Of a stretch of 39,681 bases of DNA, positions 16,290 through 24,395 are shown piece by piece. The number at the start of each line of letters is the position of its first letter. The stretch's first letter is position 1. The notes under the pieces are model-generated. The model had not been told where the DNA came from, did not search any database, and saw only the letters and a list, made by a program, of their open reading frames with translations. The position numbers and the translations under genes were made by a program. The stretch is from HLUCCA09 sp038757905 (GTDB lineage: Bacteria; Pseudomonadota; Alphaproteobacteria; Rhodobacterales; Rhodobacteraceae), in the NCBI GenBank assembly GCA_038757905.1, contig JBCDGG010000023.1, forward strand, positions 1 to 39,681. Reading direction: 5' to 3'.

Positions 16290-16843
16290 GCCGCGATCCG
16301 TTCCACGGTCAGGTTGCCATTCGTGTAGACGCAGATGTCGGATGCGATGGCCATGGCGCGCCGCGCGACGTCTTCGGCCGACAGCTCCGTCTCCATGAGG
16401 CCGCGGGCGGCGGCCAGCGCGAAGTTCCCGCCCGAGCCGATCGCGGCCACGTCGTGTTCAGGCTCCAGCACATCGCCCGCCCCGGTGACGACCAGCAGAT
16501 GCGCGCCGTCCGTGACGATGAGCATTGCCTCCAGCTTTTGCAGATACTTGTCGGTCCGCCAGTCCTTGGCGAGTTCCACGCAGGCCCGCTGAAGCTGGCC
16601 CGGCGTCGCTTCCAGCTTGGCTTCGAGGCGCTCAAGCAGGGTGAAGGCGTCGGCGGTCGACCCGGCAAAGCCTGCGACCACGTCCCTTCCGCCCGGCGAC
16701 AGGCGGCGCACCTTGCGCGCTGTGCCCTTGATCACCGTTTGGCCGAGGCTGACCTGCCCGTCGCCGGCCACGACGACTTCGCCGCCCCGCCGTACCCCGA
16801 TGATTGTCGTCCCGTGCCAGCCGGGAAACTCGCTTTGTGCCAT
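16286..16843 (-). CDS. hslV: HslV, peptidase subunit of the HslUV protease
   Basis: Threonine protease of the proteasome beta-subunit fold, forming a double hexamer capped by HslU. The 185-residue protein carries H-G-T-T-I-I-G-V-R-R with the nucleophile Thr12, so about 11 residues must be removed to expose it. This short propeptide is usual in alphaproteobacteria. G-D-G-Q-V-S-L-G and R-K-V-R-R-L follow, as in the family. GGAGGG lies 4 bases before the ATG. Its stop overlaps the start of the membrane-protein gene. A heat-shock-like promoter lies immediately upstream. Confidence 0.96.
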   Translation of the reverse strand: MAQSEFPGWHGTTIIGVRRGGEVVVAGDGQVSLGQTVIKGTARKVRRLSPGGRDVVAGFAGSTADAFTLLERLEAKLEATPGQLQRACVELAKDWRTDKYLQKLEAMLIVTDGAHLLVVTGAGDVLEPEHDVAAIGSGGNFALAAARGLMETELSAEDVARRAMAIASDICVYTNGNLTVERIAA

Positions 16844-16860
16844 GCAACCCTCCGTCTTCC

Positions 16861-16893
16861 GCTATATGGACCGCCCCCCAGGGGCGCACAACC
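16861..16893 (-). promoter_or_regulatory. Possible RpoH (sigma-32) promoter of hslV
   Basis: On the minus strand a TTG (16889-16891) stands 22 bases before CCATATAG (16862-16869), close to the heat-shock pattern CTTGAA...CCCCAT. The transcript would have a very short leader of about 12 bases holding the ribosome-binding site. hslUV is heat-inducible in many bacteria. The -35 match is weak. Confidence 0.3.
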
Positions 16894-16973
16894 GGCCCGG
16901 CCATCGCGCGGCGCCCTCTGCGGTGCAGCCCGCTGCGTCCGGCCAAAGCCCCGCCATCGCGGGCCACGGAACG

Positions 16974-16996
16974 AAAAAGGGGCGCCGGAGCGCCCC
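16974..16996 (-). terminator. Intrinsic terminator after trxA
   Basis: A perfect 7-bp stem, GGGGCGC-TCCG-GCGCCCC read on the minus strand, followed directly by TTTTT. It lies 22 bases past the trxA stop and closes the long divL-to-trxA transcription unit before hslV. Confidence 0.9.
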
Positions 16997-17018
16997 GTTA
17001 GCCAGCAATCGAACCGGC

Positions 17019-17339
17019 TCAGATCGCGCCTTCGATCCAGCTTTGCAGGGCGGCTTTCGGTGCGGCGCCCGTCTTGTTCGAAACGACCTGCCCGTCCTTG
17101 AACAGAAACAGCGCCGGGATCCCGCGCACGTTCAGCGACGAGGCGACCTGCATGTTCTCGTCCACATTCACCTTCACAACCTTCACCTTGCCCGCCATCT
17201 CCTCGGAGATTTCTTCGAGCGCCGGGCCGATCTGCTTGCACGGCCCGCACCACTCGGCCCAGAAGTCCACCACGACGGGAATGTCGGACTTCGTGACTTC
17301 GGTATCGAAGGTGTCGTCGGTTACGGAATGCGTCGGCAT
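17019..17339 (-). CDS. trxA: Thioredoxin
   Basis: Cytoplasmic disulfide reductase. The 106-residue protein has the active site W-C-G-P-C (Cys31, Cys34), the cis-proline loop G-I-P-A-L, and a typical thioredoxin length. The ATG at 17339 has AAGGAGG at a 5-base spacing; the longer frame upstream is not family-like. It follows addA after 62 bases and is closed by a strong terminator. The addB-addA-trxA order is one I recall from other alphaproteobacteria, including Caulobacter. Confidence 0.96.
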   Translation of the reverse strand: MPTHSVTDDTFDTEVTKSDIPVVVDFWAEWCGPCKQIGPALEEISEEMAGKVKVVKVNVDENMQVASSLNVRGIPALFLFKDGQVVSNKTGAAPKAALQSWIEGAI

Positions 17340-17401
17340 CTTAGCCTCCTTGGGCAATCTCTGGCGTTGGCGTCGGAACGTATGAACGCGGTCGCACGGC
17401 G

Positions 17402-20400
17402 TCAAGCATCGCTGCCGGTCACCTCCTCGTGCGCTCGCGCGAGCGCCGCTTGCAGCAGATGGTCCGGCAGCGGCATCAGCGTGGCGTCCCGCGTCCACAG
17501 GATGGCCGTTTCAACGCGCCGGTCCGGAAACGTCTGGCTGAGCGCGGCGCGATAGGCGCCCATCTGGCGCAGGATTCCCTCCGGCACAGTCTCCGGGGTG
17601 TCGGGCCGGGTGGCATTGGTCTTGAAGTCGACCGCCAGCACACACTCCTGCGACAGGATCAGCCGGTCGACGCTGCCGTGTAGGCGGACCCCGCCCAGTT
17701 CGGGAAGCGCTGCGGTGATGGCGGCCTCCGCGATGGCGCCGGGCCCGAACAGATGGGCGAGCGCCGGCGCATCGAGCACGCGCAATGCCTCCTGCAGCTC
17801 ATCCGGCGGACAGGCCTCGGGCGCAAAGAGGCGTTGGGCCAGGGGCGCGCGCGCGGCGGGCGGCGCGGCGGCGAGATGCTCCAAGAGAAGGTGCACGCGC
17901 GTCCCGCGCGCCTTCGCCGCCGCCTGCGACAGGCCTCCTTCCCCGGGCAGCGCCTTCTCACCGCCCAGCTCGGAAGGGGCCAGCGTGCGCGGCGGCCTGT
18001 CGGGCGGAGGCACCGGAACCGTGGCCCAGCCGGGCAGAGGATCGGCCCGATCCACGGCCCGGGGTTCGGGGCCGGAGGCGCGCGCCGCTGGCCAATCGGC
18101 GCTTTGCAGGATCAGCCCGCCAGTCTCGGTGAGGGATGCGCCCGCGCGGTTCAACCCCGCCTCGACCTGGCCATACCAGCTGAGCGAAGGATCGCTACCA
18201 AGCGCGCCGGCGGCGGCAACCACCAGCCATTGCTCGGCCCGCGTCATCGCAACGTAGAGCAGCCGCCTGGCCTCGGCCCGCCGCCGCGCGATGGCGGCAT
18301 CGCGCAGGCGCGCCAGCTTGTCGGGGGCCTCGTCCCTACGCACGGACCAGAGCGGTGTACCGTCCTCGTCGCTCAGCAGCTTCTCGGTGAACTGACCGGT
18401 GCGCCGCTGCTCCGCGGTGTCGGGGAGGATGACGATCGGCGCTTCGAGCCCCTTCGCCCCATGCACCGTCATCACCCGCAGCTTCGATCCGCGCCCCTCG
18501 GCCTGCCGCTTGATCTGCGTCATGCGCGCCTGCTGCGCGGCCAGAAACGCAGTCAGGCTCGGCACCTCCGTTCGTTCGTGGGCAAGCGCCGACGACAGGA
18601 GCGCGTCGATCCCGTCGGTGGCTTCGTGGCCCAGCCGCGCCACCAGACGTCGCCGCCCGTCGTGGTTTGTCAAGATGCGCTCGATCAGCTCGTAGGGGCG
18701 CAGGTATTCGGACGCATCCCGCAGGTCTGACAGCATGCCGTGGGTTTCCGGAAACTCCGCCGCCCGGGCGCGCAGGCTGGCCCAGAGGTGCCGCTCGGCC
18801 CGGCCCTGTGCGAGATCGTAAAGCTCCGCCTCCGTCCAGCCGCACAAGGGCGAGCGCAGAACGGTGGCGAGCGAAAGCGAATCCTCCGGCAGATCGAGGA
18901 AGGCCAGAAGCGCGGTGATGTCCTTCACGGCAAGCTCTTCGGCCAGTTTCAGGACATCCGCGCCCGCGACATCCAGCCCCACGGATTTGCAGGCCCGGAT
19001 CACCTCGTGAAAGATCGTGCCGCGGCTCTGAACCAGGATCAGGATATCGCCGGCAGTGACGCGCCTAGGGGTGCCGTCCGACGCTGTAAGCTGGCCCGTC
19101 TGCACCATGGTTCGGGCGGCTTGGGCGACCTTTGCGGCCAGCAGGGCGTGGTGGTGTTCGGGATTGGTCCGGTCCACTGGATCGTACCATGCGCCGTCCG
19201 CCGTGCCGTCCTGCCGTTCGATGATGGGCCAAAGCTCCACCCGGCCGGGCAGATCGGCCTTGAACGCCCGATGCAGGACCGTCTCGCCGAGCCCGTCGCG
19301 ATTGTCGGGTGGAAACGTCTCGTCGACCGTCCGCAGGATCTCGGGCGCGGAACGGAACGAGTATTCGAGCTCCAGCGGAATCAGGCCGACGCCGATCTGA
19401 TCGAGCCGGGCCGCAAAGCCATCCTGCATGCGCAGGAAGTTGTCGGGGTCGGCCCCCTGGAACGAGTAAATGGATTGCTTGACGTCGCCGACGACGAAGA
19501 GCGTGCGCGCTCCGGGGTCCCGCCTGCCCTCCCCTGCCGTGAACTCTCGCGTAAGCAGATCGATCACGCGCCACTGCGCGGGGCTTGTGTCCTGGGCCTC
19601 GTCGACGAGGACATGCTCGATACCGCCGTCCAGGCGAAACAGAACCCAGTCTGCGACACCGGGGGTGCGCAGCAGCTCGTCCGTCCGCTCGATCAGATCG
19701 TCGAAGTCGAGCAGAGCCCGCTCGGCCTTGGCGGCCTTGTAGGCTGGAAGGAAGGCGGCGGCGAACCGGTGTACAACCTGCGTGGCGCGGGCCGCGCCGA
19801 GGTTGCGCACCTGCTCGACCGTCTCGAGCAGGCTCACGGCCGCGGCATCGAGGAGGGCGGCGCTTGGCCCGAGCGCCCGGCGTGCGGCCGCCGTCGGGGT
19901 GTTGGCGCGCACGCGCGACCGGTCCGCCACCAGAAGGCCGGCGGAGAGCGCGTGAAACCGCGCCTCTGGCGTGGGCGCGCGGGCCGCGGCGTGCAGATGG
20001 GCGGCGAGCTTGTCCATCGTCGACGATAGCCCGCCGATCGCCTCGGCCATGTCCGCGCAGGTGGCCGGATCGATCCCCTGTAGCGCGGCGTCGCACAGCG
20101 CGGCTTCGGTTTCGTCGCCGGTCAGCTCGAAACGCCGCGCGGTCGCCCGCCAATCGGGCTGGGCCGGAAACGCCTGGCGGTGCCGCTGGAGCGCGGCGCA
20201 GAGCGGGGCGAAGTCTTCATCGGGCACCAGCGCGGCCATGTCGGCGAACACGTCCGGATCGCGCTCGGCAAGATCGCTCAGTACGGCGCGCTGCAGCTTG
20301 TCGGCCGCGGCGTCGTCCATCTCCCGGAAGCCTGGGCTTAACCCGGCCTCCACCGGAAACCGGCGGAGGATGGAGGCGCAGAAGGAGTGGATCGTCTGGA

Positions 20401-20767
20401 TCTTGAGGCCGCCCGGCGTCTCGATGGCGCGCGCGAACAGGCGGCGGGCCCTCGACAGCGTGCTTGCCGCCTCGGCAGACCCGACACCAAGGACAGACAG
20501 CGTCTGGCGCAGCTCGGCGTCATCGGCCATCGACCAGTGCCCGAGCCTCGAAAACAGGCGGTTCTGCATCTCGCTCGCCGCCGCCTTCGTGTAGGTCAGG
20601 CAGAGCACCCGCTGGGGATGCGCGCCGTCCAGGAGCAGCCGCGCCACGCGATCCGTCAGCACGCGGGTCTTGCCGGAACCGGCATTCGCCGAAACCCAGG
20701 TCGAGGCACTGGGATCGGCCGCTTCGGCCTGGCGTTCGGTGGCGGCGTCGCGCTGCGGGCCGGTCAT
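17402..20767 (-). CDS. addA: Double-strand break repair helicase-nuclease AddA
   Basis: Large subunit of AddAB, which resects broken DNA ends and responds to Chi-like sequences to start RecA-dependent repair; it replaces RecBCD. The 1121-residue protein has Walker A S-A-N-A-G-S-G-K-T (26-34), Walker B V-D-E-A-Q-D-T-S, motif III-type GDVKQSIYSFQGA, UvrD-family motifs V-M-T-V-H-G-A-K-G-L-E and Y-V-A-M-T-R-A, and a C-terminal RecB-type nuclease with A-V-D-F-K-T-N. The ATG at 20767 overlaps the addB stop by four bases. Confidence 0.96.
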   Translation of the reverse strand: MTGPQRDAATERQAEAADPSASTWVSANAGSGKTRVLTDRVARLLLDGAHPQRVLCLTYTKAAASEMQNRLFSRLGHWSMADDAELRQTLSVLGVGSAEAASTLSRARRLFARAIETPGGLKIQTIHSFCASILRRFPVEAGLSPGFREMDDAAADKLQRAVLSDLAERDPDVFADMAALVPDEDFAPLCAALQRHRQAFPAQPDWRATARRFELTGDETEAALCDAALQGIDPATCADMAEAIGGLSSTMDKLAAHLHAAARAPTPEARFHALSAGLLVADRSRVRANTPTAAARRALGPSAALLDAAAVSLLETVEQVRNLGAARATQVVHRFAAAFLPAYKAAKAERALLDFDDLIERTDELLRTPGVADWVLFRLDGGIEHVLVDEAQDTSPAQWRVIDLLTREFTAGEGRRDPGARTLFVVGDVKQSIYSFQGADPDNFLRMQDGFAARLDQIGVGLIPLELEYSFRSAPEILRTVDETFPPDNRDGLGETVLHRAFKADLPGRVELWPIIERQDGTADGAWYDPVDRTNPEHHHALLAAKVAQAARTMVQTGQLTASDGTPRRVTAGDILILVQSRGTIFHEVIRACKSVGLDVAGADVLKLAEELAVKDITALLAFLDLPEDSLSLATVLRSPLCGWTEAELYDLAQGRAERHLWASLRARAAEFPETHGMLSDLRDASEYLRPYELIERILTNHDGRRRLVARLGHEATDGIDALLSSALAHERTEVPSLTAFLAAQQARMTQIKRQAEGRGSKLRVMTVHGAKGLEAPIVILPDTAEQRRTGQFTEKLLSDEDGTPLWSVRRDEAPDKLARLRDAAIARRRAEARRLLYVAMTRAEQWLVVAAAGALGSDPSLSWYGQVEAGLNRAGASLTETGGLILQSADWPAARASGPEPRAVDRADPLPGWATVPVPPPDRPPRTLAPSELGGEKALPGEGGLSQAAAKARGTRVHLLLEHLAAAPPAARAPLAQRLFAPEACPPDELQEALRVLDAPALAHLFGPGAIAEAAITAALPELGGVRLHGSVDRLILSQECVLAVDFKTNATRPDTPETVPEGILRQMGAYRAALSQTFPDRRVETAILWTRDATLMPLPDHLLQAALARAHEEVTGSDA

Positions 20768-23712
20768 GGGCGCGGCCCCACGTCCTGGGGCTCCGGCTCG
20801 TCCGCAAGGCCCCATTCGCCGTGGCGGGACAGATGGTCGAAATCGCCGTCGAACCGGGTCGTCTCGGCGGCGCGCTGGGCGGTGTATCCCTGGGCGCGCG
20901 TTTGATAGCGCGCGATCAGGCGGCGCAACCCGTCGAGCGCTGCGTCGGGCAGATCGGCGCCGTCCCGGTCGGTCATCGGGATCTCCCGATCCTCGCCGGT
21001 GACGCCGAGCGAGATATAGGTCATCTCGCGCACCGGCGCCGCCGGAAGCCCGGGAAAGGCCCCGCGCGACGCCATCGCCGCTTCCAGCGGCAACTGCTTG
21101 TCGAACGCCTGCACCTGTCTCGCGGTCGGCGGCGTTCCTGACTTGTAGTCCCGGATCGCATAGGTCCCGTCTGACAGAAGGTCGATCCTGTCCGGCTTGG
21201 CGCGGAGCGTGAAGTCCGGCGTGCCGAGAGCCAGGGCCCCGCGCCGCTCCTCAAGGACGGGGCGCCCTCGTGCGAGCCTTTGGCCCTCGTCGGCGACGAT
21301 CCGGTCGGCCGCCTGCATCAGCCGCGCCCGCCACAGTGCGCGGATCGCGGCATCGGCACTGAGCCGTCCCAGATGCGCGTCGGCGGCACGCGCCAGGGCG
21401 AGGCGCGCGGCGTCCGGATCGCGCTGCCAGTCCGCATGCGTGGACAGGAAGGCCTCCATCACTTCGTGCAGCGCCGTGCCCCGCTCGCGCGCATCCGCCG
21501 CCGGGATCAGCGGGGAAAGCTTGCGCAGACCCAGGATGTACTGGGCATAGATGGCGTAGGGATCGCGAATGAGGGTTGTGACGCGAGTCACGAACAGCTC
21601 CCGCGGGCGCACCTCGACGGGCGGGCGGGGCGAGGGGCGCGGCGCGGGCGCCACCGGTGTCTCGGGCTGCTCCAGCGCCTCGGCGCGTTGACGATACCGC
21701 GCGCCCCGCGCTTCCATCGCCTCAAGCGCCGCCTCCCCCTCGGGCCCGAGGCCACTGAGCAGGTTCGTCAGCCGGTTCAGCCAACGCGACGGCACGGTCT
21801 CTGCCTCGGCGTCGCGCACGGCCCGGGTCAGCAGAACCTCCGGCGCGGCGATGGCCTGCTGAAAGTCATGCGCGGCGAGGCCGATACGGCGTTCGGGCAG
21901 CAGCAGCCCCGCATCATGGCGCATGGCCCGGTTCATCCACGGATCCGGCGGCGGCAGGTCCGGCCAGGTGCCGTCGTTGAGGCCGGACAGAATGGCAAGG
22001 TCGACGCCCCCCGCTCGCGCCTCCAGCGTGCCCCAGATCATCACGTCGGGATGCGGGCGGCGCGGATCGGTCACCGCCAGGCGCCCCAGATACCCATTGA
22101 GCAGGGTGGCGTAGGCATGGGGCGCGATCTCACCACTATGCGCAGGCGCGGCGTTGGCCAGGGCCTGCATTGCTTCCAGCGCGGCGCGCCCGGCGATCTC
22201 CTCCCACAGGCCGCCGGAGCCGGCGCCGCCGGGGCCCCGCGCAACCTCCTCCGTCAGGGCCATATGGGCCGAGATGCGTGCGACCAGGCTGGTGCCGCCC
22301 TTGGGCTCCAAGAGGCGCGCCACCCACTCCGCCCAGGCGGCGTATCGCCCATCCCGATCCGCCCCGAACGCCAGAAGCACCGCGGGCGACGGGCGGGCCA
22401 CGGCTGCCCCCCGCAGATCAAGCTCCAACTCGCGCGTCGCCAACAGATGCACGCCGCGATCGCCCGCGGTGGCCGTCAGGGGATGCTTCAGGATCGCAAG
22501 AAGCTCCGACAATGTGGCGGGTTCCGCGATGAGCGAGGCTGTCAGCCGCAGAAGCCGGCCAGGCGGTGTCTGATGCAGGGGCACGCCGCCGCTGTCGTCG
22601 GGTTCGATGCCCCAGCGGGCCAGCGCGCTCGCCACCTGGCGTGTCAATTCGCGGTCCGGCGTGATCAGCGCGGCCCGGTGACCGGTCTCAACCGCCTCGC
22701 GCAGGCGCAACGCGACGGCGTTCGCCTCCAGCCGCGGGCTCGGCGCGTTCAGTAGGGAGAGGCGGGCCGTGGTCTCCGCCAGCGGCGGAAGCCCGGCCGC
22801 CGCCGCGCGCCAGCGATCCGTGACGGGCGCCGGGCAGAGCGCGAGGCCCACAAGCCGGTTCCGGGCCGGGTCCGGCGCGGCGGTGTCCTCGTTCCACGGC
22901 TTGATGGCGGAGGGCTCGATACCAAGATCGCGCATGAGCACGCGGTAGCGGTATTGCGGATGATCTTCCGAGCCGAGCGGATCGTCGAGCGCCATCCAGT
23001 GATCCGGCGGCATGTCGAAGTCGAACCCGGGCAGAACGACAGCCCCGGCGGGCAGCCGCGCAATGGCGCCCATCAGCGCCCGCGTCGCTCCCCGCGATCC
23101 GGTCGACCCGGCGAGGATCACCGGATCCGTCGTGGGCGTGTCGGCCCATTGCCCCACGAGCGCGTCGGCCAGCTGCCGCCGCTGCACCTCCGCGCCCGGA
23201 AGCCGGGGATCGGTTTCGGCGATGTAGTCGTAGGCTGCGGCCACGATGGCGCGGCTTCGTTGCCAATGGCTGGCATGTCCGGCGACATCGACATGGTCGA
23301 GCGCGTCGATCCCCCGCCCTTCGCCGCTGAGTTCGTCCATCAGGTCGGTGAGGCTCTCGGCCAGATCGAAGATCGCAGATTTCGGCGCAAGGTCGCTCTG
23401 GCGGTCGGTCAGCGTGTCGAGCAACTGCGCGAGGTGGAGGACGAGCTCGAGCCGTGGCATTGCCGGGGGGATGTCGGCGCCCGGTGCAAGCGGCGCGAGA
23501 TCCGACACCGGAAGGATGCGCGGAACGAGCCGTGCGGGGCCGCAGTCGAACGCCGCTTGCATCTGCCGGGCCATCCGGCCGGAGTTGACCAGCAGCGTCA
23601 TGCGCCCCCAGGTCTCCGGCGGCTGCGTGGCGTAGCGCGCCTCCAACCCGTCCAGGACGGCGGCGGCAAAGTCGACCCCCGCCGGCACACCGTATAGGTT
23701 GGGGCGGCTCAC
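20764..23712 (-). CDS. addB: Double-strand break repair protein AddB
   Basis: Second subunit of AddAB. The 982-residue protein has a degenerate helicase-like N-terminal half (no Walker A seen) and a C-terminal PD-(D/E)XK nuclease with I-R-D-Y-K-S-G-T-P-P and a downstream Q-L-P-L-E-A segment. It matches the alphaproteobacterial AddB type; I see no four-cysteine iron-sulfur signature like that of Bacillus AddB. I place the start at GTG 23712, where it overlaps the murU stop (GTGA) and gives M-S-R-P-N-L-Y-G-V-P-A-G; an ATG at 23778 would run far into murU. Confidence 0.93.
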   Translation of the reverse strand: MSRPNLYGVPAGVDFAAAVLDGLEARYATQPPETWGRMTLLVNSGRMARQMQAAFDCGPARLVPRILPVSDLAPLAPGADIPPAMPRLELVLHLAQLLDTLTDRQSDLAPKSAIFDLAESLTDLMDELSGEGRGIDALDHVDVAGHASHWQRSRAIVAAAYDYIAETDPRLPGAEVQRRQLADALVGQWADTPTTDPVILAGSTGSRGATRALMGAIARLPAGAVVLPGFDFDMPPDHWMALDDPLGSEDHPQYRYRVLMRDLGIEPSAIKPWNEDTAAPDPARNRLVGLALCPAPVTDRWRAAAAGLPPLAETTARLSLLNAPSPRLEANAVALRLREAVETGHRAALITPDRELTRQVASALARWGIEPDDSGGVPLHQTPPGRLLRLTASLIAEPATLSELLAILKHPLTATAGDRGVHLLATRELELDLRGAAVARPSPAVLLAFGADRDGRYAAWAEWVARLLEPKGGTSLVARISAHMALTEEVARGPGGAGSGGLWEEIAGRAALEAMQALANAAPAHSGEIAPHAYATLLNGYLGRLAVTDPRRPHPDVMIWGTLEARAGGVDLAILSGLNDGTWPDLPPPDPWMNRAMRHDAGLLLPERRIGLAAHDFQQAIAAPEVLLTRAVRDAEAETVPSRWLNRLTNLLSGLGPEGEAALEAMEARGARYRQRAEALEQPETPVAPAPRPSPRPPVEVRPRELFVTRVTTLIRDPYAIYAQYILGLRKLSPLIPAADARERGTALHEVMEAFLSTHADWQRDPDAARLALARAADAHLGRLSADAAIRALWRARLMQAADRIVADEGQRLARGRPVLEERRGALALGTPDFTLRAKPDRIDLLSDGTYAIRDYKSGTPPTARQVQAFDKQLPLEAAMASRGAFPGLPAAPVREMTYISLGVTGEDREIPMTDRDGADLPDAALDGLRRLIARYQTRAQGYTAQRAAETTRFDGDFDHLSRHGEWGLADEPEPQDVGPRP

Positions 23713-24395
23713 GCGCCGGCGCCCGCAAGCATCGCTTCGGCTTCGGCGATGCCGCCGGGGTGCCCGACATCGCACCACCCGCCGGGATGAACCGTGCCAA
23801 AGAGCTTCCCCGCCGCGCCGATCTCGTCCCAGATCTCGTTGAGCGAGAAGGGGCCGGGCGGGTGCCGGGCGACGCCCTCGGTCCGGAGGATCTGGGCGCC
23901 GGTATAGACCAATGGGCCGGTCCGCTGCAGGCGCCCTTCTCCATCCGTGCTGAAATCACCCGGCCCCAGCCGCCCGCGGGCGCGTTCACGCGGCACGAGC
24001 AGAAGGAGCGCGTCCATGCGTCCGCCGTCCCAGGCGGCGGCGAGGGTCGTCAGGGGGTTCGGCCCCGTCCAGACGGCGTCCGAGTTCAGCGTGAAGACCG
24101 GGCTTTCCGCCAGCAGGGGCAACGCCTGACGCAGACCGCCGCCCGTGTCGAGGAGGTCTGGCACTTCGCGGGACACTGAGATCCCGTGGCGCCCCGCGAG
24201 CGCGTCGGCGATCTGACCGGCGAGGTAATGGGTGTTGACGACACGGGTTCCCACGCCCGCTTCGTCCGCCACGTCCAGCGCATGGTCCAGAAGGGTTTGG
24301 CCTGCGACCTCGATCAACGGTTTGGGGCGCGTGGCGGTCAGGGCGCCCATCCGCGTCCCGAGGCCGGCGGCAAAGAGCATCACGGCGTCCGGCAT
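23709..24395 (-). CDS. murU: N-acetylmuramate-1-phosphate uridylyltransferase, MurU-type
   Basis: A 228-residue sugar-nucleotide transferase with the signature F-A-A-G-L-G-T-R-M-x(8)-P-K-P-L at the N-terminus, D-T-G-G-G near residue 85, and N-S-D for metal binding. MurU turns MurNAc-alpha-1-phosphate plus UTP into UDP-MurNAc, in a peptidoglycan-recycling route that bypasses fosfomycin-sensitive MurA. The assignment to MurU rather than a glucose-1-phosphate enzyme rests on size and on its partner: its start overlaps by 16 bases an upstream gene that ends in an AmgK-like kinase domain, the enzyme that makes its substrate. It overlaps addB downstream. Confidence 0.85.
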   Translation of the reverse strand: MPDAVMLFAAGLGTRMGALTATRPKPLIEVAGQTLLDHALDVADEAGVGTRVVNTHYLAGQIADALAGRHGISVSREVPDLLDTGGGLRQALPLLAESPVFTLNSDAVWTGPNPLTTLAAAWDGGRMDALLLLVPRERARGRLGPGDFSTDGEGRLQRTGPLVYTGAQILRTEGVARHPPGPFSLNEIWDEIGAAGKLFGTVHPGGWCDVGHPGGIAEAEAMLAGAGA

